From assembly GCA_012514835.1 (NCBI GenBank), contig JAAYZM010000515.1, positions 1-14,159 of the forward strand: a stretch of 14,159 nucleotides of DNA, read 5' to 3'. The DNA is from Actinomycetales bacterium. Its GTDB lineage: Bacteria > Actinomycetota > Actinomycetes > Actinomycetales > Cellulomonadaceae. Both the position numbers and the translations under genes were made by a program. Below are positions 1 through 7,736 of the stretch, one piece after another; positions within the stretch are counted from its first letter, which is position 1, and every line of letters starts with the position of its first letter. Below the pieces are notes generated by a model that had not been told where the DNA came from, ran no database searches, and was given only the letters and a program-made list of their open reading frames with translations.

Positions 1-50
1 AGGACGTGTGCGTCTCGCCCGACGGGGCATCTGCTTGGTCGCGGGACACG

Positions 51-70
51 CCTGCACGGTGCCGTGCCGG
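51..70. promoter_or_regulatory. Imperfect palindrome upstream of the phosphotransferase promoter
   Basis: The arms GCACGG (54-59) and CCGTGC (62-67) are separated by two bases. After one mismatch the symmetry continues as CC/GG, giving a 20-bp imperfect dyad. It ends 16 bases before the proposed -10 element at 87-92, so it overlaps the expected -35 region, a common place for a repressor site. No canonical -35 is visible there. Chance symmetry in GC-rich DNA is a real alternative. Confidence 0.3.
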
Positions 71-86
71 CCCCCGCGGCGCGACC

Positions 87-98
87 TACCCTGGTCGG
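87..98 (+). promoter_or_regulatory. -10 element and leaderless start spacing for the phosphotransferase gene
   Basis: TACCCT at 87-92 fits the actinobacterial -10 pattern TANNNT. Exactly six bases separate it from the GTG at 99, so transcription would begin at or next to the start codon. No Shine-Dalgarno sequence is present. The same spacing recurs at 8732-8743 and 10525-10536, which supports the call. Confidence 0.55.
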
Positions 99-1037
99 GT
101 GACCCGCTCTCCCTTCGCTCTCGCCGCGCTCGCCACGGCAGCCATCCCCGGCCTCGACGCCCGAGACGTGCGCCCCTCCGCCCTCTCCGGCAGCGACTTC
201 GACCTCGCCGTCGTGACCGACGCGGAGCGCCGACGCTGGGTGGTGCGCGCCCCGCTGCACGCCGGAGCCGGGGCCGCGCTCGAGGCCGAGCTGGCCCTCC
301 TCGGGGCCCTCGGTCCGCACGCCGAGGCGGGCTCGCTGCCGTTCGACGTCCCCCGCGTGGTGGGTTCGGCACCCCTGCCCGAGGGCGGGCGCGCCGTGGT
401 CTACCCCGCGCTGCGCGGGAGCGAGGTGCGGCTCGAGTCCCTCACCGGAGGTCCCGGCCTCGCCGCCGCGCTCGGTCGCTCGATCGCCGCGATCCACGAG
501 CTGCCGACGTCCACCGTGGAGGACGCCGGGCTGCCCGTCTACGAGGCCCAGGCCTACCGCGAACGGCGCCAGTCCGAGGTAGACGAGGCCGCGCGCACGG
601 GCAAGGTGCCGACCGTCCTCCTGCGACGCTGGGAGGCCCGGCTCGAGGACGTCGCCCTGTGGCGGTTCCGGCCCACCGTGGTGCACGGCGACCTCACGTC
701 GAGCCACGTCCTCACCGACGGGCACCTCGTCACCGGCGTGCTCGGCTGGGGCGAGGCGAAGGTCGCGGACCCCGCGGACGACCTCGCGTGGCTCCTCGTC
801 GCCGCCCCTTCGGACGCCGTGGACTCGATCACCGAGGCCTACCAGCTGCGCCGGACCGAGCTCAAGGACCCGCACCTCGTCGAGCGCGCCCTCCTGGCCG
901 GCGAGCTGGCCCTGGCCCGATGGCTCCTCTACGGCGCGCGCACCGGGCAGGACGACGTGGTCCACGATGCCGTCGAGATGCTCACCGACCTCGCCGAGCA
1001 CGTCGCCGCCGAGGACGACGAGAGCCCTCTCGATTAG
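99..1037 (+). CDS. Aminoglycoside/macrolide phosphotransferase-family (APH fold) protein, possibly catalytically altered
   Basis: The protein has 312 residues and a kinase-like APH fold. An N-lobe strand (RRWVVRAPL) is followed by a C-lobe with the catalytic-loop motif HGDLTSSH at 196-203 and a metal-loop region GVLGWGEAKVADPADDLAW around 213-231. The family consensus is HGDxxxxN, then IDW...GDPxxDLA. Here the Asn is His203 and the IDW aspartate is Gly216, so two expected Mg/ATP ligands differ while Asp198 is kept. The substrate is unknown; a resistance role cannot be claimed. The GTG at 99 was chosen over an in-frame ATG at 6 because a -10 element lies exactly six bases upstream, because residues before it look like translated promoter DNA, and because the protein then begins like a normal N-lobe. 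The gene ends 46 bases from the convergent adnB. Confidence 0.8.
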   Translation: MTRSPFALAALATAAIPGLDARDVRPSALSGSDFDLAVVTDAERRRWVVRAPLHAGAGAALEAELALLGALGPHAEAGSLPFDVPRVVGSAPLPEGGRAVVYPALRGSEVRLESLTGGPGLAAALGRSIAAIHELPTSTVEDAGLPVYEAQAYRERRQSEVDEAARTGKVPTVLLRRWEARLEDVALWRFRPTVVHGDLTSSHVLTDGHLVTGVLGWGEAKVADPADDLAWLLVAAPSDAVDSITEAYQLRRTELKDPHLVERALLAGELALARWLLYGARTGQDDVVHDAVEMLTDLAEHVAAEDDESPLD

Positions 1038-1064
1038 CGAATCTGGCTGACGGGCACCGCTGCT

Positions 1065-1082
1065 CGACGAGAGCGCTCGTCG
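1065..1082. terminator. Hairpin between convergent phosphotransferase and adnB genes
   Basis: CGACGAG (1065-1071) and CTCGTCG (1076-1082) form a perfect 7-bp stem around the loop AGCG. It lies between the TAG of the plus-strand gene (1035-1037) and the stop of adnB (1084-1086). Being symmetric, it could end transcription from both sides. There is no T-tract on either strand, so its efficiency as an intrinsic terminator is uncertain. Confidence 0.5.
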
Positions 1083-1083
1083 G

Positions 1084-4000
1084 CTAGCGACGCGCGGCCG
1101 GCTGCAGCGCTGAGGCCGAGCCGGAGTGACGACCCGCGACGATCGTCGGGACCTCCTCGGGAATCACGGTGCGGTGCGCCTCGACGGTCTCACCCGTCGC
1201 CGCGAAGAAGAACGCCGCTCGCACGCGCGACTGGTCGATGCCCCGGTACGTCGCCCACGCGAGCCGGTAGAGCGCCAGCTGGAGCTCACGCTCCCGCAGC
1301 TCTTCGGCGGTGGCCGGGGGGCGACCCGACTTCCAGTCGAGGATCACGAAGCCGTCCGGTTCCGCGAAGATCGCGTCGGGCCGCGCGTGGACCACGACGC
1401 CACCCACGGGCACCACGAGGTCGAGCTCGATCTCGACGGGTGTGCGCGCGGCCCACTCGCTCGCCTCGAACGCCTCTTGCAGCGCGGCCGTGGTCTCGTC
1501 GGCGTGCGCCGCGTCGTCCGCGCCAGGGAGGTCCTCGACGTCCACGAGGGAGGTCTGGCGATAGTGCTGCTCGATCCACTGGTGGAACAGCGTCCCGCGC
1601 AGCGCGGCGACCGACGGCTCGCGCGGCACCGGTCGGCGCAGGTTGCGCACGAAGCGCTCGCGGTGGTGCACCAGCTGCGTCAGTGCCGTCGGCGAGACCG
1701 CGACGGGCAGGGGTACCTCGCTCGGGCCGGGGTCGCGACGGCGAGCGTCCTCGGCGAGGAGGAGCTCCACGAGCCGGTCCACGTCCTCGGTCGATCCGGC
1801 TGCGGGCGCCTCGATCGCGCCTCGAACCCGCGCGGCGGCGGCCTCGAGGGCGGGACGGCGGGAGTCTTCGAGCCCCGCGAAGGGATCGGCGGGCCACTGG
1901 CCGGTGACCGGGCTCGCGAGCAGCGGGTTGTCGCCCTCAGGCTGCGCACCGGAGAAGGCTCCTTCGGTGTCGGCCTGGCCGATCCGGCCCGCGGCGGCAA
2001 GCTCGTCAAGGAAGATCGAGGAGCCCCGCGCCTGCTTCGCCTCGCTCCACCACGCACCCGTGAGGAGCATGTGCGTGCGCGCCCGGGTCAGGGCGACGTA
2101 CGCGACGCGGCGGTCCTCGGCGACCTCGTGGCGGGCCACGGCTCGCCGGAACGTCTCGATCTCCTCGAGCACGTCGGCCGTGTCGGCGCCGGGCGCGATC
2201 TCGAGCGCGGGGAGGCGATCCGAGCCGTCCGGGTCGCGGTAGTCCCGGCGCAGCGGGAACGGCAGGGCCCCGGCCCCCGTGAGCCACGCCTTGGTCTGGG
2301 CGCCACGCGTCTCCTTGACGGCCATGGTCGGGAAGCTGCCGTCGCGCAGCCCGGGCACGACGACGACGTCCCACTCGAGCCCCTTCGCGGCGTGCACCGT
2401 GAGGAGCTGGACGCGGTCGGTCGCGACGTCCACCTGACCGGGCTCCCCGCCGCGCTCGTGCTCGTCGATCGCGTCGAGGTAGTCGAGGAACGCCCCGAGG
2501 GTCGCGGCCGAGGAGTCGAGCTCCGACGTGAACTGCTCGGCCACCTCCCCGAGCCGGTCGAGGTGCACGCGGGCACCCGCGCCGCCGCGCGCACTGAGCT
2601 CGATGTCGAGCCCGAGAAGGCGCTCCGCCTCCGCCACGAGGTGTCCCACGGGTAGGTAGGTCGCACGGCGCAACGCGGCGAGCTGGCCCGCGAGCGCGCT
2701 CATGCGCTCGCGCGCCGCCGCGGAGAGCTCGTGGCCGCGCGAGTCCCGCCACGTCGATCCCACGGGCGGCAGGTCCTCGATCGCCTCGACGATCGAGCGC
2801 TCGTCGACCTCGTCGGCCTCGAGCTCGGGCGCGTCCAGGCCCCCGTCGGGGCTCTCCGGCCCCTCCGGTGTCCCGGTGCCACCGGGCGCGCGACGGCGCG
2901 CGGCGAGGTGGCGCCCCCAGTCCCCGAGGAACGCGATGTCGGCGAGCCCGAGCCGCAACCGCGCGGACGTCAGCAGTCGCATGAGCGCGTCGCCGCGCGT
3001 GGGATCGTGCGCGGCCTGGAGCGCCGCAACCACGTCCACGACCTCCGGGACGGACAGCAGACCCCCCAGTCCCACCACCTCGAACGGGATGCCGTGGCGG
3101 CGCAGTGCGGCGGAGAGCCGACCGAACTGGCTGCGCTTGCGGCACAGCACCGCGGCCGTGGGACGCGCCCGCTCCTCGCCGTCGGCCCACCCGAACCGCG
3201 CGAGGTAGCGCGCCACGCCGTCGGCCTCGTCCTCGACCGTCGCGAAGTACTCGCCGAGCACCGCGCCTTCCCCCGCGCTCGGGCGGGGCTGCAGCGGGGG
3301 CACGTCGAGCCCCGTATCCGCGGCGAGCGGCGCGGCGATGGTGTTGGCGGCGTCGAGGATCGCGCGGTCGTTGCGCCATGCCGTGGACAGGTGCAGCTGA
3401 GTGGCCGGGGCTCCGTCGCGCGTGCGGAACGTGTCCCGGAACGCGTTGAGCCCGCCCGCCGACGCCCCGCGCCAACCGTAGATGGACTGGTTGGGGTCGC
3501 CCACGGCCATGACGGGATGGCCCGCGCCGAACAGCGAGTGCAGGAAGTCGAGCTGGGCCACCGAGGTGTCCTGGTACTCGTCGAGGATCACGCGCCCGAA
3601 CCGCGCCCGTTCCCCCGCGCGCACGGCACCCACCCGCGCGAGGCGCCCGGCAAGCATCACCTGGTCCGCGAAGTCCATGACCCCGAGCTCGGCCTTGCGC
3701 TCGCGGTACCGCGCGACCACGTCGACGAGGCTCGCGCGCAGCCGCAGGCTCGCCGCGACGTCGCTGAGGTCCTTCGGGTAGCTCCGCTTCCCCGGGGCGA
3801 GCTCGCGGCCCAGGAACTCCTCCCCGAGCCCCGCGAGCCTCGGCCCCGCCTCGGCAGGGTCGAGCAGGTGCTCGGCGAGGGAGTCGGACAGGGAGAGCAC
3901 GGCGCCCACGAGGGTGCTCACGGCCGACGACGGCGCCTCCTGGGCGAAGTCGAACCCCGCGAGGACCTCGTGCGCGAGCTGCCACCGCGACCCCTCGCTC

Positions 4001-4410
4001 AGCACGCGCGCGCCGGGGTCGTGGCCGATCCGCAGCGCGTGGTCCGCCACGACCGACGCGGCGTAGGAGTTGTAGGTGGCGACCGTGGGACCCGCCGCGG
4101 CCGTGACGACGGTCCCCTCGTGCGCCCACCACCGGCGCAGCTGGCGGCGCACCCGCTCGGCGAGCTCACCCGCCGCCTTGCGCGTGAACGTGAGCCCAAG
4201 GATCTCCTCGGGCGCGGCGAGCTCGTTCGCCACGAGCCACACGATGCGCAGCGACATCGTCTGGGTCTTGCCCGAGCCGGCCCCCGCGACCACGAGGCTC
4301 GGGACGTCGGGCGCCTCGATGACGGCCGTCTGCTCGGGCGTCGGGGTGGTGCCCGGCGCGATGACGGCGGCGATCTGAGCCGCGGAGACCTGTGCGGCGG
4401 TGACCCTCAT
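1084..4410 (-). CDS. adnB: AdnB-type subunit of the AdnAB helicase-nuclease (UvrD-like motor plus RecB-family nuclease)
   Basis: The 1108-residue protein is a complete SF1A DNA helicase with a C-terminal nuclease. Motor motifs run in order: Q-motif region near 25-27, Walker A GAGSGKT (43-49), Ia LTFTRKAAGEL (73-83), Walker B DEYQD (277-281), III GDPNQSIYGWRGA (304-316), V VQLLTVHAAKGLEWD (667-681) and VI RRVAYVALTRAR (767-778). The nuclease shows His943, Asp1012, the D-W-K triad at 1025-1027 and QLALY (1044-1048), so both activities look intact. AdnAB is the actinobacterial counterpart of RecBCD/AddAB and resects double-strand breaks; in mycobacteria the AdnB motor drives translocation. The ATG at 4410 overlaps the adnA stop as ATGA, implying translational coupling. 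An upstream in-frame start at 4548 would only extend the protein into antisense-like adnA sequence and is rejected. A Gly/Pro/Glu-rich acidic insert occupies about 508-545. Confidence 0.93.
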   Translation of the reverse strand: MRVTAAQVSAAQIAAVIAPGTTPTPEQTAVIEAPDVPSLVVAGAGSGKTQTMSLRIVWLVANELAAPEEILGLTFTRKAAGELAERVRRQLRRWWAHEGTVVTAAAGPTVATYNSYAASVVADHALRIGHDPGARVLSEGSRWQLAHEVLAGFDFAQEAPSSAVSTLVGAVLSLSDSLAEHLLDPAEAGPRLAGLGEEFLGRELAPGKRSYPKDLSDVAASLRLRASLVDVVARYRERKAELGVMDFADQVMLAGRLARVGAVRAGERARFGRVILDEYQDTSVAQLDFLHSLFGAGHPVMAVGDPNQSIYGWRGASAGGLNAFRDTFRTRDGAPATQLHLSTAWRNDRAILDAANTIAAPLAADTGLDVPPLQPRPSAGEGAVLGEYFATVEDEADGVARYLARFGWADGEERARPTAAVLCRKRSQFGRLSAALRRHGIPFEVVGLGGLLSVPEVVDVVAALQAAHDPTRGDALMRLLTSARLRLGLADIAFLGDWGRHLAARRRAPGGTGTPEGPESPDGGLDAPELEADEVDERSIVEAIEDLPPVGSTWRDSRGHELSAAARERMSALAGQLAALRRATYLPVGHLVAEAERLLGLDIELSARGGAGARVHLDRLGEVAEQFTSELDSSAATLGAFLDYLDAIDEHERGGEPGQVDVATDRVQLLTVHAAKGLEWDVVVVPGLRDGSFPTMAVKETRGAQTKAWLTGAGALPFPLRRDYRDPDGSDRLPALEIAPGADTADVLEEIETFRRAVARHEVAEDRRVAYVALTRARTHMLLTGAWWSEAKQARGSSIFLDELAAAGRIGQADTEGAFSGAQPEGDNPLLASPVTGQWPADPFAGLEDSRRPALEAAAARVRGAIEAPAAGSTEDVDRLVELLLAEDARRRDPGPSEVPLPVAVSPTALTQLVHHRERFVRNLRRPVPREPSVAALRGTLFHQWIEQHYRQTSLVDVEDLPGADDAAHADETTAALQEAFEASEWAARTPVEIELDLVVPVGGVVVHARPDAIFAEPDGFVILDWKSGRPPATAEELRERELQLALYRLAWATYRGIDQSRVRAAFFFAATGETVEAHRTVIPEEVPTIVAGRHSGSASALQPAARR

Positions 4411-6575
4411 GCCGTCACCTGCGCACCCTCGTCCCGCACGGGGCAGCTGCGCCGCACGGGGCAGTGCTCGCACAGGTCGTTCGCGACCGCCATGACCACG
4501 GGGCCGGCCATGCGTTCCCGCGCCTCGCCGACGAGCCCGGAGACCCACTGAGGGTCCACGGACTCCCCGAGCGGCGGCTGTGCGCGCTGCGTGGCGTTCT
4601 TCGAGTCGGCGCCCAGGTAGACGAGGGCCGCTCCTCCGTTCTCCGCGGTGCCGTCTCCAGGCTCCACGACGAGCGCACCGTGCTCGAGGGCCAGCTGATA
4701 GACCCCGAGCTGGGGGTGCGTCTTCGCCTGCTCGACGCTCGGCGCGGACTTGCCCGTCTTGATGTCGACGATGCGCAAGCGCCCCGCCGAGTCACGCTCG
4801 ACGCGGTCCACCCGGCCGCGCAGCCGCAGCGGCCCCGCCGTGGTCTCGAGCTCGAGGTCGAAGTCGATCTCCGTTCCCACCACGTCCGGGTGCGCCGCGA
4901 CGTAGGACGCGAGCCGGGCGACCATGCCCTCGGCCCTGAGGCGGTCCCGGTCGCTGAGCCAGCCCTCGGGCAGGTCGAGGCTCGGCCACAAGCGGTCGAG
5001 CTCCGCCGTCATCTCCTCGAGCGTCCCCGTGGGGTGGGTCTCGGCGATCTCGTGGACGAGCGTGCCCAGGTGGGCCGCGAACGTGCCCGACGCCGTGCCT
5101 CCCGCGGACTCGAGCGCCCAGCGCAGCGAGCACGTGGTGAGCTGCTCGACGCGCGACGGGGACAGTGTGGCCCGCTGCTCGGGGCCGTAGAGCGCGGTCT
5201 TGGTGCTCGGCTCGGCAAGGCCGGCCCACGAGCCCGGGTCCGCCCCGGCGACCCCCGCTCTCGCGAGCCTCGCGAGTGCCGACGCCGCGGCCTCGGCGCG
5301 CGCGACCAGCTCGTGGTTCGGGTCCGCGCTCAGCTCGGGCGCGAGCACCTCGTGGCGCAGCTGCGCGACGAGCCCGCGCAGGTCGAGCGGGAGCCGGGGC
5401 GCGACGTGGCGCGGGTCGGGCAGCTCGCCACCGGCAGCGTCGTCAAGACCGTCCGGCGGCGGTACCACGAGGTCGAGGAAGGCCGAGGGGCGCTGGTCCT
5501 CGTCCTGGACGGCCGTCACGAGCAGCCGCGAGCGCGCGCGCGAGACGGCGAGGGCGAGCGCCCGGAGCTCGTCGTCGAGCACCGCGCGCCGCGCCTCGCG
5601 CAGGTCCGGCACGCCGCCCGCGAGGCGACCGGCCACGGCGTCCGCGAGCGCCTGGGCACCCAGGAGCGAGTCACGCAGCCGCAGGTCCGGCCACGACCCG
5701 TCCTGGAGGCCCGAGACCACCACGAGCTCCCACTCGGAGCCCGCGGCGCTCGCGGCCGTGCACAGCGTGACGGCCTGGGCACCCGTGGCCCGGGCGGCGA
5801 GCGTGTCCTCCGTGAGGTCTTGCGCGTCGAGGTGCTCGAGGAATCCGAGCGGGCCCGCCTGGGGCATGCGCTCCGCATAGCGCTCGGCCGCCTTGAACAG
5901 CGCAAGCATCGCGTCGAGGTCGTCGTCCGCGCGCTGACCCGCGACACCGCCCGCAAGGGCCGCCGTGCGCCACGGCTCAGCGAGACGGGCCGCCGACCAC
6001 AGGGCCCACAGGACGGTCGCCGCCGTCGCGCCCGGGACACCGGCCGCCGCGTGACCCGCCTCGAGCACCGCGACGACCGAGCGCAGCGCCCGCGCCCCGA
6101 CGGCCGCACGAGGCCCGAGCGCGTCCGCGAGCCCCGGCGTCGTGACGGCCTCGACGAGCAGGGCCCCCGACGCCCGGTACCCGCCGGCCCCGAGCTCGAG
6201 CTCGCGCAGTGCCTTGCGCAACCGCCGCAGCCCGAGCGCGTCGAGCCCGCCGATCGGCGACGTGAGCAGCATGGCCGCCGTCGGCTCGTCGATCTCACCG
6301 CCTTCATCGACCTCGGCCCCGCCCTTCCCGGGCACCGGGACCACGCACCGCAGCGCGAGCAGGAACGGCCGCACGGCGGGCTCGCTGCGCACAGGCACCT
6401 CGGCGCCCGGCACGTCCACGGGAACACCGAGCCGCGCGAGCCCGGAACGCAGCGCCGCGACCTGCGCCCCCGAGCGCGACACGACGGCCATCTGCCCCCA
6501 CGGCACGCCCTCGAGCAGGTGCGCCTCGCGCAACGTGCGCGCCACGACGGCCACCTCGTGCGCGGGCGACCCCAC
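4407..6575 (-). CDS. C-terminal AdnA fragment: helicase domain 2 plus Fe-S RecB-family nuclease
   Basis: This is 722 residues if translation restarts at GTG 6575, which has GAGG (6584-6587) eight bases upstream. It begins in domain 2A (VAVVARTLREAHLLEGVPW, 8-26). A degenerate motif V TLCTAASAAGSEWELVVVSG (270-289) and motif VI-like ALAVSRARSRL (341-351) follow. The nuclease module is well preserved: His508 in LGTLVHEI, Asp590 in GRVDR, the D-I-K triad at 604-606 and QLGVYQLAL (622-630). Cys482 plus Cys702, Cys705 and Cys711 (C-x2-C-x5-C) match the Fe-S cluster of AddB/Cas4-type nucleases. The intact nuclease suggests selection has acted until recently, or still acts. Whether this half is made and can join AdnB is unknown. 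It ends in the ATGA overlap with adnB. Confidence 0.75.
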   Translation of the reverse strand: MGSPAHEVAVVARTLREAHLLEGVPWGQMAVVSRSGAQVAALRSGLARLGVPVDVPGAEVPVRSEPAVRPFLLALRCVVPVPGKGGAEVDEGGEIDEPTAAMLLTSPIGGLDALGLRRLRKALRELELGAGGYRASGALLVEAVTTPGLADALGPRAAVGARALRSVVAVLEAGHAAAGVPGATAATVLWALWSAARLAEPWRTAALAGGVAGQRADDDLDAMLALFKAAERYAERMPQAGPLGFLEHLDAQDLTEDTLAARATGAQAVTLCTAASAAGSEWELVVVSGLQDGSWPDLRLRDSLLGAQALADAVAGRLAGGVPDLREARRAVLDDELRALALAVSRARSRLLVTAVQDEDQRPSAFLDLVVPPPDGLDDAAGGELPDPRHVAPRLPLDLRGLVAQLRHEVLAPELSADPNHELVARAEAAASALARLARAGVAGADPGSWAGLAEPSTKTALYGPEQRATLSPSRVEQLTTCSLRWALESAGGTASGTFAAHLGTLVHEIAETHPTGTLEEMTAELDRLWPSLDLPEGWLSDRDRLRAEGMVARLASYVAAHPDVVGTEIDFDLELETTAGPLRLRGRVDRVERDSAGRLRIVDIKTGKSAPSVEQAKTHPQLGVYQLALEHGALVVEPGDGTAENGGAALVYLGADSKNATQRAQPPLGESVDPQWVSGLVGEARERMAGPVVMAVANDLCEHCPVRRSCPVRDEGAQVTA

Positions 6576-6593
6576 GATCGCGGCCTCGACGCG

Positions 6594-6596
6594 CTA
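6594..6596 (-). other. In-frame amber (TAG) codon interrupting adnA
   Basis: The plus strand reads cta at 6594-6596, giving TAG on the coding strand, flanked by GAG-CCC before and CGC-GTC-GAG after. The base following the stop is C, a context often considered relatively inefficient for termination. Nothing nearby suggests a recoding element such as a stable downstream hairpin, and I see no sign of frame change. Confidence 0.85.
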
Positions 6597-7658
6597 GGGC
6601 TCCGGCCCCCGCGGCGTCACGTCCTGGTGGCGGTGCGTGCCCGCGCCGCGCACGAGCCCACCGAGCCGCGCGCTCACCTCGCGCAGCGCGGCACCCTGCC
6701 GCCACCCCTCGCGCAGCACGAGGGGCGGGCCCGGCACGAGGCCGAAGCCGTCGAGGAACGCCCCCGGCACGGCACCCCGGTGGGTCTGCACCGCGACGTC
6801 CGGGTCACCGAGGAGCGCGACCCGCGCACCCTGCTCCGCGAGGACCCGCACGAGCGCACCGACGGACTGGGTCGCCTCGTGCGCGTCGTCGACCACCACG
6901 AGGTCCCATCCGGGCCGTTCCCTGTCCTGCTCGGGCCACGTCGCGAGCGCCTCGGCGGCCCGCTCGACCAGCACGCCCGGGTCGAGGCGCTCGCCCGCGT
7001 CCGGCGTCCCCGCCCCGAGGGTCACGACGTCGAGGTACTCGCGGTAGAGCCGCGCGGCGAACACCCACGCCGGGCGCCCGTGTCGCTCGCCCAGCCCGGC
7101 GAGCTCCTCGGCGCCCACGCCGCGCTCCGCGGCGCGCATGATCAGGTCACGCAGCTCGTCGCGGAACGCCCGCTGGGACAGCACCTCGACGGGGACGTCC
7201 TCCGGCAGGGCGAGCGACACCCCTTCGCCCTCGAGGTGCCCCTCGAGCAGCTCGCGCAGCAGCATGTCCTGCTCCGGGCCGGAGATCAGGGTCGGGAGCG
7301 GAAGCCCCGCGGTGAGCGCCTCCGTGCGCAGCACCGAGAACGCGAGGCTCGTGGGTGTGCGCACGAGCGGACCACGCGTCACGACCCCGAGCAGCCCCGC
7401 GACACGCTCGCGCAGCTGCCCGGCGCTGCGGCGCCGCGGGGAGAGCATGACCACCCGGTCCGCGGGAACACCCGCGCGGACGGACTCGACCAGCATCGCG
7501 ACCGCCGTCGTCGTCCGCCCCGTCCCCGGTGCCCCCAGCACCACCGTGGGCTCCCCCGCGAGCACCGCGCGCACCGCGGCCTCCTGGTGCGTGTCGAGCG
7601 GGGGCAACGGCTGCGGCGCCGCGGGTGCGACGAGCCGCACGACGGGTTCCGATGCCAT
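6594..7658 (-). CDS. N-terminal AdnA fragment: ATP-binding half of a UvrD-like motor
   Basis: If the TAG at 6594-6596 terminates translation, this 354-residue product is made. It contains LDTHQEAAV (Q-motif region, 21-29), Walker A GAPGTGRT (42-49), a Walker B-like DDAHE (257-261) and a motif III-like GDPDVAVQTHRGA (284-296). It ends before domain 2A, so it lacks motifs V and VI and the nuclease. The Walker A lysine is arginine at position 48, and the motif III Gln of GDPDQ is Val, so this motor looks weak even if the protein were full length. That fits the published picture of AdnA as the lesser motor in mycobacteria. Alone, the fragment could not work as a helicase. Confidence 0.7.
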   Translation of the reverse strand: MASEPVVRLVAPAAPQPLPPLDTHQEAAVRAVLAGEPTVVLGAPGTGRTTTAVAMLVESVRAGVPADRVVMLSPRRRSAGQLRERVAGLLGVVTRGPLVRTPTSLAFSVLRTEALTAGLPLPTLISGPEQDMLLRELLEGHLEGEGVSLALPEDVPVEVLSQRAFRDELRDLIMRAAERGVGAEELAGLGERHGRPAWVFAARLYREYLDVVTLGAGTPDAGERLDPGVLVERAAEALATWPEQDRERPGWDLVVVDDAHEATQSVGALVRVLAEQGARVALLGDPDVAVQTHRGAVPGAFLDGFGLVPGPPLVLREGWRQGAALREVSARLGGLVRGAGTHRHQDVTPRGPEP

Positions 7659-7736
7659 GGCGGCATGGAACCACACGCCACCGACAACGCCGGACGGTGC
7701 ACGTCAGGCGGGGCGGTTCAGGTCAGCCGGACCGGC

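Larger units (their letters stand above)
4407..7658 (-). pseudogene. adnA: adnA, AdnAB helicase-nuclease subunit, interrupted by one in-frame TAG
   Basis: Read as one frame this is 1083 codons, with one internal TAG at codon 355, before the final TGA. That length suits AdnA, which is usually a little over 1000 residues. Codons before the stop end ...TPRGPEP and those after begin RVEAAIVGSPAHE, in the same frame, so helicase domain 1 runs straight into domain 2A without a shift. A single substitution explains the break: CAG (Gln) or GAG (Glu) to TAG are the simplest. Codon use and motif quality are normal on both sides, so the lesion is recent, or it is a sequencing error, or the stop is read through. 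The gene follows DUF3152 by 78 bases and overlaps adnB by 4. The proposed start is ATG 7658; an in-frame GTG at 7676 is the alternative. No clear Shine-Dalgarno precedes either; TTCCAT lies six bases before the ATG and could be a poor -10. Confidence 0.8.

Noticed and set aside
99..1037. Calling the phosphotransferase an antibiotic-resistance gene
   Set aside because: Only the fold is evident, two active-site residues differ from the family consensus, and the context is housekeeping.
2006..4132. A 708-codon minus-strand open frame, and a 606-codon plus-strand frame at 2731-4551
   Set aside because: Both overlap adnB in other frames and read as Arg/Ala-rich shadows without motifs.
6540..6620. 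A frameshift as the cause of the adnA break
   Set aside because: The frame is the same before and after the stop (6596-6594 is followed in frame by CGC GTC GAG GCC GCG ATC GTG), so only a nonsense codon is needed.
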